In this document: positions 21,061-31,000 of the stretch, piece by piece
How the letters are laid out: each line of letters opens with the position of its first letter
How positions within the stretch are numbered: position 1 is the first letter of the stretch
Assembly (NCBI GenBank): GCA_021292105.1
Contig: CM037874.1
Span: forward strand, 57,266,539-57,330,538
Reading direction: 5' to 3'
Length of the DNA stretch: 64,000 bases
Origin: Anadara kagoshimensis
Taxonomy: Eukaryota > Mollusca > Bivalvia > Arcoida > Arcidae
The notes under the pieces: generated by a model
The model's input: the letters and a program-made list of their open reading frames with translations, nothing else
Databases searched by the model: none
What the model was told of the DNA's origin: nothing
Made by a program: the position numbers and the translations under genes

Positions 21061-24000
21061 TTCCAGATCGATCACCGTTTTAGTGGGGACATCACCAAAG
21101 AAGTGGGGGTAAAACTCGCGTCCCCACACCCATGGTAGAGGTTACTTGATATGCTCTACAATTGCAACGCCTTTTTAAATAAAGTTTTTTGTTATGTTGG
21201 GACATTTGAAAAACTTTTCCAGTCACATTGCAAGTGTCTGGACCACTGTACATCCCTTTTATCTCACAATTGTCCTCACTATTTATCTCACATTGTCCTC
21301 ACTATTTATCTCACATTGTCCTCACTATTTATCTCACATTGTCCTCACTATTTATCTCACATAAACCTCACTATTTATCTCACATAAACCTCACTATTTA
21401 TCTCACATTGTTCTCACTTTTTGTCTCGCATGGTCCTCGCTATTTCTCTCACAATTGTCCTCACTATTTATCTCACATTGTCCTCACTATTTATCTCACA
21501 TTGTTCTCACTTTTTATCTCACATTGTCCTCAGTATTTATCTCACATTGTTCTCACTATTTATCTCACATTGTTCTCACTTTTTGTTTCACATTGTCGTC
21601 ACTATTTATCTCACATAATCCTCACTATTTATCTCACATTTTTCTCACTATTTAATTCACATTGTCGTCACTATTTATCTCACATTGTCCTCACTATTTA
21701 TCTCACATTGTCCTCACTATTTATCTCACATTGTTCTCACTTTTTATCTCACAATTGTCCTCACTATTTATCTCACATTGTCCTCACTATTAATCTCACA
21801 TTGTCCTCCCAATTTATCTCACATTGTCCTCACTATTTATCTCACATAAACCTCACTATTTATCTCACATTGTTCTCACTTTTTGTCTCGCATGGTCCTC
21901 GCTATTTCTCTCACAATTGTCCTCACTATTTATCTCACATTGTCCTCACTATTTATCTCACATTGTTCTCACTTTTTATCTCACATTGTCCTCAGTATTT
22001 ATCTCACATTGTTCTCACTATTTATCTCACATTGTTCTCACTTTTTGTTTCATATTGTCGTCACTATTTATCTCACATTGTCCTCACTATTTATCCAATA
22101 TTGTCCTCACTATTTATCTCACATTGTCCTCACTATTTATCTCACATTGTCCTCACTATTTATCTCACATAAACCTCACTATTTATCTCACATTGTTCTC
22201 ACTTTTTGTCTCGCATGGTCCTCGCTATTTCTCTCACAATTGTCCTCACTATTTATCTCACATTGTCCTCACTATTTATCTCACATTGTTCTCACTTTTT
22301 ATCTCACATTGTCCTCAGTATTTATCTCACATTGTTCTCACTATTTATCTCACATTGTTCTCACTTTTTGTTTCACATTGTCGTCACTATTTATCTCACA
22401 TAATCCTCACTATTTATCTCACATTTTTCTCACTATTTAATTCACATTGTCGTCACTATTTATCTCACATTGTCCTCACTATTTATCTCACATTGTCCTC
22501 ACTATTTATCTCACATTGTTCTCACTTTTTATCTCACAATTGTCCTCACTATTTATCTCACATTGTCCTCACTATTAATCTCACATTGTCCTCCCAATTT
22601 ATCTCACATTGTCCTCACTATTTATCTCACATAAACCTCACTATTTATCTCACATTGTTCTCACTTTTTGTCTTGCATGGTCCTCGCTATTTCTCTCACA
22701 ATTGTCCTCACTATTTATCTCACATTGTCCTCACTATCTATCTCACATTGTTCTCACTTTTTATCTCACATTGTCCTCAGTATTTATCTCACATTGTTCT
22801 CACTATTTATCTCACATTGTTCTCACTTTTTGTTTCATATTGTCGTCACTATTTATCTCACATTGTCCTCACTATTTATCCAATATTGTCCTCACTATTT
22901 ATCTCACATTGTCCTCACTATTTATCTCACATTGTTCTCACTATTTATCTCACATTGTCATCAATATTTATTTCACATTGTCCACACTATTTATATCACA
23001 TTGTCCTCACTATTTATCTCACATTGTTCTCACTTTTGTCTCACATTGTTCTCACTTTTGTCTCACATTGTTCTCACTATTTATCTCACATTGTCTTCAC
23101 TATTTATCTCACGGTTCTCAATATTTATCTCACATTATTCCACTTTTTATCTCAAATTGTCCTCAGTATTTATCTCACATTGTTCTCACTTTTTATCTCA
23201 CATTGTCCTCACTATTTATCTTACATTGTCCTCAATATTTATCTCACAGTGTCCACACTATTTATCTCACATTGCCCTCACAGAGAATGCTATTTGCGTT
23301 CTATGGAAAGAGTTGTATCATATTATTTTTTTTGTTATTTTTTTTAACAGTGAAAATGTCAAAAATTTGTCGGTCGACCAGGTGGCTAATAAACTATGGA
23401 GAGATATGAAACGTGGAGAACATGGTACATTGGATGCTACAGATTTAGACAAAGAGTTTGTGAAAATATTCGATATGGACGGTAAATAATTATTGTAATA
23501 TTATAACAGTCCTTATTGAAGGCTTGACAAATCTGTGATTCAGCGAATGATGAAAATACAGGGGCCAGTTTCATAATAAATTTAAAAAATACCCATAAGT
23601 ATATAAAAAAGAGTAAAGGGGAACAACAAATCAGATCTTTGACTTGTAGGTGCTCCGACAAAATTCTACATTACTTTTTTAATTTGTGTCCGATCATCGT
23701 GATCTTGGTGTCATTTTGTTACCAGATAAGTATTCTTTAAATTGACATTAAATTTTTGGACATAACTTAAAATTTTAATAAAATGTTCACACGGAAAACA
23801 CAGAAAAATGTTGTAATTTTGCCCGATGTAGCTAAGCCCGTCCATGTAAAAGTAGCTTAAAATTCGCATTATGATCATGTTTTTCACTATCAGCGTCCTT
23901 GTCAACTACAAATGCTGATGTGGATCGAAGAACTAAATAAAAAGCAATAAACTCAAAGGTAACCGGTTGCTTACTTCTAAATCTACAAGCTATACTATCC

Positions 24001-24388
24001 TAATTCGTTCCAACACGGACCCACTTTGATACAGTGATATGGCCAGAAGAAAAATGTACATATTTTTGCTGGCTTTTGATGCTTTTTATGTTTACAATTT
24101 ATAAATTCAGGAAGACATTTGCAGAATGGCAAATGACAGATTAAATTCATTTTAAAAAATTATAAAAAAAATATGTGTATGTGCAAGCACGGGATCATTG
24201 GCTTATATGCATGCTACGCACTGGTCGAGACCTTGGGAACCTTTTTTTCAAAATGCGTAAAGACTGTACACGAAATGTTGTCCTCGTATTAAGTAGATGT
24301 AGGTCGTCCTTAGAAAACCTAAACGCATCCTGAACTCTCTTCTGATTTCTTTTTAATAAGCTTGTTGTAGTTGGAAAAATTAGCCCAT

Positions 24389-24436
<48 letters not shown>

Positions 24437-26098
24437 GGACAGCAATAAATCAATCAGGACATCAATCAATCAAACCACTGCGGTAGCTCAGTTGGTAGAG
24501 TGCTCGCTCCGTAAGTGGAAGGTCGTGGGTTCGATCCCCGACCGGGTCTGACCCAAGACTTGAAAGTGGGTAGTGACTGTTCTTTCGCCAAGCACTCGGC
24601 ATTACGAAATGAAAGTCACGGTTCCGTAAAATAAACGAGGTCCCGTGTCACGGTGGGCTTGGCACGCTAAAGAACCCTGCTGTATAATGCCATCAGCGCG
24701 ACGCACAGGCAAAATTTCTGCATCTTCGCCTATAGCTGGCGACGTCTCGATATAAGTGAAATATTCTTGACTGGGACGTTAAACACCATTACTCAACTCA
24801 ACTTAACTCAATCAATCAATCAATCATGACATCAATCAATCAAGACATCAATCAAGACATAAAGACATCAATCAAGACATCGATCAATCAAGATATCAAT
24901 CAATCAATCAATCAACCAAGATCGACCAGCAACCATATTCACTGACTTACCGACTGACTATAGATTAATAAAGAGGTGCGTTCGGTTTCAGGAGATGGTG
25001 AGGTTAAAAAGTTTGAATTTGTGGAGAAATGGTTCCAGAATTACTTCGACTCAAAAGATGTAGCCGAAAATATGTTTGATCGGTTTGACATTGCCAGAGA
25101 TGGAAAATTAACAAAATTAGATTATGACGCCCATTTTAAGGCTGCTGATAGAGACAGTGAGTATCTCCATAGTGATAAAAATAAAAAAAATTATGTGCAT
25201 CATCAATACCATATAAAAAATTAAAATTATTATGTTCATTTTAATCCTGCTAACAAAGTATTTCGACAGTGATAAGTAATGTGTATAGACTGTTGCCAAA
25301 AAAAATATTGGCATCATCAATGTCATGTAACAAATTATGATTATACAGTTAAACCGATTTACCATATTATGATGGACATTGCACCAAAAATAATCACCAC
25401 TCATATGTACAGGTTTTAGAATTTCCTTCATCGTGGGTGACCTCTCGATAAGTGAAGCGATCTTGACTGGGATATAAAAACTAAAAATTACAAAATCAAT
25501 TACTTGTATATATAAACACAGAATATAAAACACATTATTAAGCTCATTTTGTTGTAATTTATTTTTTTTTAAATTTTAGCTAACAAAGTTTTAAGTTCGT
25601 CAGAGTTTACCAGATTTATAGTGATGGTAAGTGTTTATATCAGAATTAAAGTCGTAAGAAAAATAAATAAATAAATAAATAAATAAAATAAAAATTGAAA
25701 TAAAAAAGAAAAAGAAACATTAAAACATTTAATAATAAGATTTAAAAATGAAAGATGACTTTCCCCGAGGTTATCGAATGGCGATCCCTGAGAGTATTGG
25801 TACTAGTATATATATCGCGATCCATGAGAGTATTGACATATCACGATCCCTGAGAGCATCGATTTATCGCGATCCCGGTATATCGCAAAACTGAGAGCAT
25901 CGATATATTGCGATTCCTGGGGGGTACCGAAAATCACGATCCCCGAGGTATCGATATATTAGCATTATGAACGCGAATTTGACAATCCAAAATTTTCTTA
26001 TTGTATGAATTAATTATAAAAAGCATTTGTTTTTAAAAAAATGTATTTGTTTCATTTGTTAGATGCATCCGGACACCAGGCGACATGACGAATTATGA
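20089..26098 (+). CDS. secreted-pathway EF-hand protein with C-terminal HDEL
   Basis: Five coding exons (20089-20141, 23351-23481, 24992-25156, 25580-25626, 26063-26098) join in frame to 143 residues. Residues 1-18 form a hydrophobic signal peptide (MMINLVTITFITITVVLC). Calcium-binding loops: D59-E70 (DMDGDGEVKKFE) and D114-E125 (DRDTNKVLSSSE) are canonical. D94-D105 lacks the usual acidic residue at position 3 and has Asp at 12, and K38-D49 is a vestigial loop, giving four EF-hands in two pairs. The protein ends in RRHDEL, an ER-retrieval signal of the KDEL/HDEL class, so the likely site is the ER lumen as a calcium buffer or sensor. It is far shorter than the six-EF-hand CREC proteins (about 300 residues), and I do not recognise an orthologue. 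A secreted molluscan EF-hand family is an alternative. The exon-1 donor (GTTTGT) is weaker than the others. Confidence 0.85.
20142..20481. other. intron stretch, EF-hand gene intron 1, start
   Basis: AT-rich; no gene or clear repeat apart from short motifs (CACTATAAACCCCATTTC type) also found near 18215. Confidence 0.4.
20485..20819 (-). repeat. tRNA-derived SINE, near full length
   Basis: On the minus strand it has a GAGGTAGCTCAATTGGTAGA A box, a diverged B box GTCATGGGTTCGATC, and the tail to CTTGACTGGGACGTTAAGCA. Confidence 0.85.
21021..21058 (+). repeat. (GA)n microsatellite
   Basis: Uninterrupted GA repeat. Confidence 0.95.
21256..23285. repeat. 24-bp satellite array with 785-bp higher-order repeat
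   Basis: About 84 units of the type TATTTATCTCACATTGTCCTCAC (about 24 bp). Variant units recur at a fixed distance: the CGCATGGTCCTCGC variant at 21422 and 22207, and at 21884 and 22669 (785 bp apart). Because 24 is divisible by three, all three plus-strand frames stay open for long stretches (up to 507 codons with a SLFISHCPHYLSHIVLT repeat). I read these as artefacts: the array sits wholly within an intron of the EF-hand gene. Confidence 0.97.
23351..23481 (+). CDS. EF-hand gene, exon 2
   Basis: Preceded by a long T tract and AACAG. It encodes the vestigial first EF-hand and the start of the second (KIFDMDG), then the donor GTAAAT. It begins only about 65 bp after the end of the 24-bp satellite. 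Confidence 0.88.
23559..23713 (+). repeat. short dispersed element, inverted copy at 50640-50792
   Basis: Begins CAGGGGCCAGTTTCATAATA and matches the reverse complement of 50640-50792 over about 150 bp. The same terminal motif forms the inverted repeat at 50933-51013. Confidence 0.7.
23714..24367. other. intron stretch without recognisable features
   Basis: Between EF-hand exons 2 and 3; no gene or clear repeat is seen before the ATCA microsatellite. Confidence 0.45.
24390..24474 (+). repeat. (ATCA)n microsatellite, left of the SINE
   Basis: Tandem ATCA with a CAATCAGGACA variant; a matching ATCA array continues right of the SINE (24810-24920), so the SINE appears to be inserted in it or to have seeded it. 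Confidence 0.9.
24475..24800 (+). repeat. tRNA-derived SINE, full-length reference copy
   Basis: Head CCACTGCGGTAGCTCAGTTG has the A box TAGCTCAGTTGG and the B box GTGGGTTCGATCCC. These are followed by a conserved body (CAAGACTTGAAAGTGGGTAG; GAAATGAAAGTCACGG) and the tail AGTGAAATATTCTTGACTGG plus an ACTCAACTCAA end. It is the best preserved member here and the reference for the other copies. I cannot name the family. Confidence 0.92.
24810..24925 (+). repeat. (ATCA)n microsatellite, right of the SINE
   Basis: ATCAATCAATC runs with AAGACATCAATC variants. Confidence 0.9.
24992..25156 (+). CDS. EF-hand gene, exon 3
   Basis: Acceptor TTTCAG and donor GTGAGT. It continues the canonical loop (DGEVKKFEFVEKW), then the degenerate loop around FDIARDGKLTKLD and the helix leading into the fourth EF-hand. 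Confidence 0.9.
25157..25579. other. EF-hand gene intron 3
   Basis: AT-rich. 25425-25470 is a fragment of the main SINE tail (CTCTCGATAAGTGAAG, CTTGACTGGGA). Nothing else was recognised. Confidence 0.55.
25580..25626 (+). CDS. EF-hand gene, exon 4
   Basis: Acceptor TTTTAG and donor GTAAGT. It encodes NKVLSSSEFTRFIVM, completing the fourth EF-hand. Confidence 0.88.
25765..25960. repeat. degenerate short tandem repeat with GATATATCGCGATCC motif
   Basis: CGATCCCTGAGAG and TATCGCGATCCC motifs recur at irregular 30-40 bp spacing in EF-hand intron 4. An (AAAT)n tract lies at 25664-25690. Confidence 0.6.
26063..26098 (+). CDS. EF-hand gene, exon 5 with HDEL terminus
   Basis: Acceptor TTGTTAG, then 11 codons MHPDTRRHDEL and TGA. 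The frame is fixed by exon 4, which ends on a complete codon. Confidence 0.85.
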   Translation: MHPDTRRHDEL

Positions 26099-26138
26099 TA
26101 AATTAGAATTGTAGAAAAAGTTTAATTTAATACGGTAG

Positions 26139-26189
<51 letters not shown>
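26139..26189 (+). repeat. (CT)n microsatellite
   Basis: Nearly pure CT run directly after a possible donor site. Confidence 0.95.
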
Positions 26190-26190
<1 letters not shown>

Positions 26191-26599
26191 TCTCTCTTTA
26201 AAAATATTTTGCAAACAGTGTAGTTATCTTATTCATCATAATGACTCTCTTTGAAAAGACCCCGAAGTTGGTCATTGAATAGTATTTTTAGTTCACTTGT
26301 TGAAAGTACTTAAAGCTAACTTCTTCGGGTACTCCGGTTTCCTTAACCATATAAGACAACTATTGTTGACGGGAACATATAAACAATATTTTCTCAACCA
26401 ATTTTACAAATATAATCCCGTTTTCCAGTATCACAACTGGTCTTACAGCACGAGTACAAATTCCACTTGGACATATCCTTGTTTGCGAAAGTTTGCCGTT
26501 TAGTTTGTGGGTAGATCGATGAAGTTCTCCAGGCACTTCTTCGCCATCTCAGAAGTGTAGCGGGTGTAGCTAGCTAAACAGCAGGTTTTTACCCTTGGA

Positions 26600-26720
26600 G
26601 CGCCCGACCCGATTTCCCCTGGTAGAAGTTCTTTTGTTTGTCAGTTTCAAAGTTTTTGCATTGCTTTGGAACCTTGGTTTGGCCATGGATAGGCATGTTG
26701 TTTTAATATACGTGAATCTT
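26600..26720. repeat. dispersed repeat fragment
   Basis: TTGTCAGTTTCAAAGTTTTT and the CATGGATAGGCATG segment match 46690-46800 and 60090-60210. Confidence 0.6.
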
Positions 26721-27144
26721 GACTGGGACTTAAGATTCAGTTTTCAATGGGAATTCACATATATAGAAGAGTCTTCCCTGGGGTGTAGGCATTATGTCAA
26801 AACTAAATAACATCTCATTTTTCTCTATTTCAGATATAGATTAGCTTGTTGTGACAAGACATTTTAGATTTGTTTGAAATCCTTCAAAAGTGTTTATTTT
26901 TTCATATTTTGTCATTAAATATTATTTGTTGAAGTGATAGTCGTCGTTCTTATTTCCGGGGGATAAACCACCCTCCTACTACATCTGGCAGATGACGCTA
27001 GAAACTATGAAGTACAAAAACGTATGGTCAAATTCTTACGTTCGTTTGCTCTCACAAATTGCAGTAAAATTATCATGGTTCATTTGTGACAGAGTGGTTC
27101 AAGGCGTCGACTTACGAATCTGCCCCTCACTATCTAGGTTCAAC

Positions 27145-27466
27145 CACACCAGTAGCCCAGTTGGCAGAGTGCTCGCTTCGTATGTAGGAGGTCGTTGATT
27201 TGAAACTCGGCCGCGTCTTACCAAGACTTGAAAATAGGCAGTGACTGTTCTTTCGCCAAACACTCGGCATTTAGAAATTAAAGTCATGGGGTCCTTCGGA
27301 AGAGGCCTTAAAAACCGATGTCCTGTGTCACGGCAGGCGTGGCACGTTAAAGAACCCTCTCTGCACATACCCCCAAACGCACTGCAAAGGCCAAAATGTT
27401 TGCATTTTTTCAGCTGGTGACGTCTCGATTTGATTAAAATATTCTTGACTTGGACGTAAATTCCCA
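27145..27466 (+). repeat. tRNA-derived SINE, diverged
   Basis: Head CACACCAGTAGCCCAGTTGG, GTGCTCGCTTCGTATGTAGG, then the CAAGACTTGAAAATAGGCAG body and an ATATTCTTGACT tail. Old copy of the main family. Confidence 0.8.
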
Positions 27467-27780
27467 TCTATCAGTCATCGCCTAGGCTCGAATCACAATC
27501 GAGAAGATCTAAGTTTGAAAAAGTTTTGTCAGTTCGCGTGTTGAAGGTAGCCAGTTTTTTTTCACCGAGCACTGCGGTTCCATCTAACGTCACAAAACAG
27601 ACCGCCTCGATATAAGCGAAAGAATCTTGACCGGAGCGTAAATTCCATTGCTCCCTCCACCATCGTAAATTTACCCATAAGGACCGGGTTGTATACTGTG
27701 TTTTTATGTGGAGGGTCACAGCCCTGTCCCATTTTTGGGTATTCCCGAATAAATTTGGGGAAAAATACCCATACATAGCT
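27467..27780. other. intergenic stretch
   Basis: Contains another fragment of the main SINE tail (27600-27650) and no convincing gene. Open frames on the minus strand here do not resemble a known protein. Confidence 0.45.
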
Positions 27781-27990
27781 AGAACTGTCTCTTAAGAGCC
27801 AAATACCCCGACTCAACATCTAGAGGGATTTATTGTTTTCCCGTGACCTTGGCCTTTCCAATTTGACCTTGTTTCAAGGTCATGACACCATGGAGATAAT
27901 TCATGTGAAGCGTTATGACAGTTGTCCAAATCAGCTATGAGATAGGGTCCGGACACAATTTTACACAGACGGACAGACAGACATTGGTGA
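27781..27990 (+). repeat. dispersed repeat flanking the 16-kb satellite, left copy
   Basis: AGAACTGTCTCTTAAGAGCC, then TTATGACAGTTGTCCAAATC and AGCTATGAGATAG match 44794-44972 in the same order and orientation. Confidence 0.75.
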
Positions 27991-28049
27991 TTCCTATATA
28001 ACTAATCAAACAAGTTTGTCAATACAAACACACACGGAGACCATTGATA

Positions 28050-31000
28050 ATAGCTTTCCCGGCTTTGCGTGGGCACTGGAGTAAATATCTAGTGGTGTGG
28101 TTGTAGTACTTCCAGGCTTTGGGCGGTCACTGGAGTAAATATCTAGTGATGTAGTTGTAGTACTTCCCGGCTTTGGGCGGTCACTGGAGTAAATATCTAG
28201 TGGTGTGGTTGTAGAACTTCCAGGCTTTGCGTGGGCACTGGAGTAAATATCTAGTGGTGTGGTTGTAGTACTTCCCGGCTTTGAGTGGTCACTGGAGTAA
28301 ATATCTAGTGGTGTGGTTGTAGTACTTCAAGGCTTTGGGTGGTCACTGGAGTAAATATCTAGTGGTGTGGTTGTAGTACTTCCCGGTTTTGAGTGGTCAC
28401 TGAAGTAATTATCTAGTGATGTAGTTGTTGTGCTTCCCGGCTTTGAGTGGTCACTGGAGTAAATATCTAGTGGTGTGGTTGTAGAACTTCCAGGCTTTGC
28501 GTGGGCACTGGAGTAAATATCTAGTGGTGTGGTTGTAGTACTTCCCGGCTTTGGGTGGTCACTGGAGTAAATATCTAGTGGTGGTTGTAGTACTTCCCGG
28601 TTTTGAGTGGTCACTGAAGTAATTATCTAGTGATGTAGTTGTTGTGCTTCCCGGCTTTGAGTTGTCACTGGAGTAAATATCTAGTGATGTGGTTGTAGTA
28701 CTTCCAGGCTTTGGGTGGTCACTGGAGTAAATATCTAGTGGTGTGGTTGTAGTACTTCCCGGCTTTGGGTGGTCACTGGAGTAAATATCTAGTGGTGTGG
28801 TTGAAGTACTTCCCGGTTTTGAGTGGACACTGGAGTAAATATCTAGTGATGTGGTTGTAGTACTTCCCGGCTTTGAGTGGTCACTGGAGTAAATATCTAG
28901 TGGTGTGGTTGTAGTACTTCCAGGCTTTGGGCGGGCACTGGAGTAAATATCTAGTGGTGTGGTTGTAGAACTTCCAGGCTTTTGGCGGACACTGGAGTAA
29001 ATATCTAGTGGTGTGGTTGTAGTACTTCCCGGCTTTGGGTGGTCACTGGAGTAAATATCTAGTGATAAGGTTGTAGTACTTCCCGGATTTGAGTGGTCAC
29101 TGGAGTAAATATCTAGTGGTGTGGTTGTAGTACTTCCAGGCTTTGGGTGGTCACTGGAGTAAATATCTAGTGGTGTGGTTGTAGTACTTCCAGGCTTTGG
29201 GTGGTCACTGAAGTAAATATCTAGTGGTGTGGTTGTAGTACTTCCCGGCTTTGGGTGGTCACTGGAGTAAATATCTAGTGGTGTGGTTGTAGTACTTCCC
29301 GGCTTTGGGTGGTCACTGGAGTAAATATCTAGTGGTGTGGTTGTAGTACTTCCAGGCTTTTGGCGGTCACTGGAGTAAATATCTAATGGTGTGGTTGTAG
29401 TACTTCCAGGCTTTGGGCAGTCACTGGAGTAAATATCTAGTGGTGTGGTTGTAGTACTTCCAGGTTTTGGGTGTTCACTGGAGTAAATATCTAGTGGTGT
29501 GGTTATAGAACTTCCAGGCTTTGGGCGGTCACTGGAGTAAATATCCAGTGGTGTGGTTGTAGTACTTCCCGGCTTTGGGTGGTCACTGGAGTAAATATCT
29601 AGTGATAAGGTTGTAGTACTTCCAGGCTTTGGGTGGTCACTGGAGTAAATATCTAGTGGTGTGGTTGTAGTACTTCCCGGCTTTCGGTGGTCACTGAAGT
29701 AAATATCTAGTGGTGTGGTTGTAGTACTTCCCGGCTATGGGTGGTCACTGGAGTAAATATCTAGTGGTGTGGTTGTAGTACTTCCCAGCTTTGGGTGGTC
29801 ACTGGAGTAAATATCTAGTGGTGTGGTTGTAGTGCTTCCAGGCTTTTGGCGGTCACTGGAGTAAATATCTAGTGGTGTGGTTGTAGTATTTCCAGGCTTT
29901 GGGTGGTCACTGGAATAAATATCTAGTGGTGTGGTTGTAGTACTTCCCGGCTTTGGGCGGTCACTGGAGTAAATATCTAGTGGTGTGGTTGTAGTACTTC
30001 CCGGCTTTGGGTGGTCACTGGAGTAAATATCTAGTGGTGTGGTTGTAGTACTTCCCGGCTTTGGGTGGTCACTGGAGTAAATATCTAGTGATAAGGTTGT
30101 AGTACTTCCAGGCTTTGGGTGGTCACTGGAGTAAATATCTAGTGGTGTGGTTGTAGTACTTCCCGGCTTTGGGTGGTCACTGGAGTAAATATCTAGTGGT
30201 GTGGTTGTAGTATTTCCCGGCTTTGGGCGGTCACTGGAGTAAATATCTAGTGGTGTGGTTGTAGTACTTCCAGGCTTTGGGTGGTCACTGAAGTAAATAT
30301 CTAGTGGTGTGGTTGTAGTACTTCCAGGCTTTTGGCGGTCACTGAAGTAAATATCTAGTGGTGTGGTTGTAGTACTTCCCGGCTTTTGGTGATCACTGGA
30401 GTAAATATCTAGTGATGTAGTTGTAGTACTTCCCGGCTTTGGGTGGTCACTGGAGTAAATATCTAGTGGTGTGGTTGTAGTACTTCCAGGCTTTTGGCGG
30501 TCACTGAAGTAAATATCTAGTGGTGTGGTTGTAGTACTTCCCGGCTTTTAGAGATCACTGAAGTAAATATCTAGTGGTGTAGTTATAGTACTTCCAGGCT
30601 TTTGGCGGACACTGGAGTAAATATCTAGTGATGTGGTTATGGTACTTCCAGGCTTTGGGTGGTCACTGGAGTAAATATCTAGTGATGTGGTTGTAGTACT
30701 TCCCGGCTTTGAGTGGTCACTGGAGTAAATATCTAGTGGTGTGGTTGTAGTACTTCCCGGCTTTGGGTGGTCACTGGAGTAAATATCTAGTGGTGTGGTT
30801 GTAGAACTTCCCGGCTTTGGGTGGTCACTGAAGTAAATATCTAGTGGTGTGGTTGTAGTACTTCCCGGCTTTGGACGGTCACTGGAGTAAATAACTAGTG
30901 GTGTGGTTGTAGTACTTCCCGGTTTGGGCGGTGACTGGAGTAAATATCTAGTGGTGTGGTTGTAGTACTTCCCGGCTTTGGGCGGTCACTGGAGTAAATA

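Larger units (their letters stand above)
26099..26940 (+). other. probable 3' UTR of the EF-hand gene, perhaps spliced
   Basis: A donor-like GTAGGT at 26135 and an acceptor TCTATTTCAG ending at 26833 could join the stop exon to a last non-coding exon. That exon has an ATTAAA polyadenylation-type signal at 26914-26919. The inferred intron holds a (CT)n run (26139-26189) and a repeat fragment. Confidence 0.35.

Noticed and set aside
21228-23489. Long plus-strand open frames (up to 507 codons) with an LSSLFISHCPHYLSHIVLT-type repeat
   Set aside because: They arise from a 24-bp satellite unit that has no stop in any plus frame. All three frames stay open, there is no independent coding signal, and the array lies inside an intron of another gene.
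26297-26810. Two plus-strand frames downstream of the EF-hand gene
   Set aside because: They overlap a dispersed repeat also found at 46690 and 60090 and lie in the presumed 3' UTR intron.
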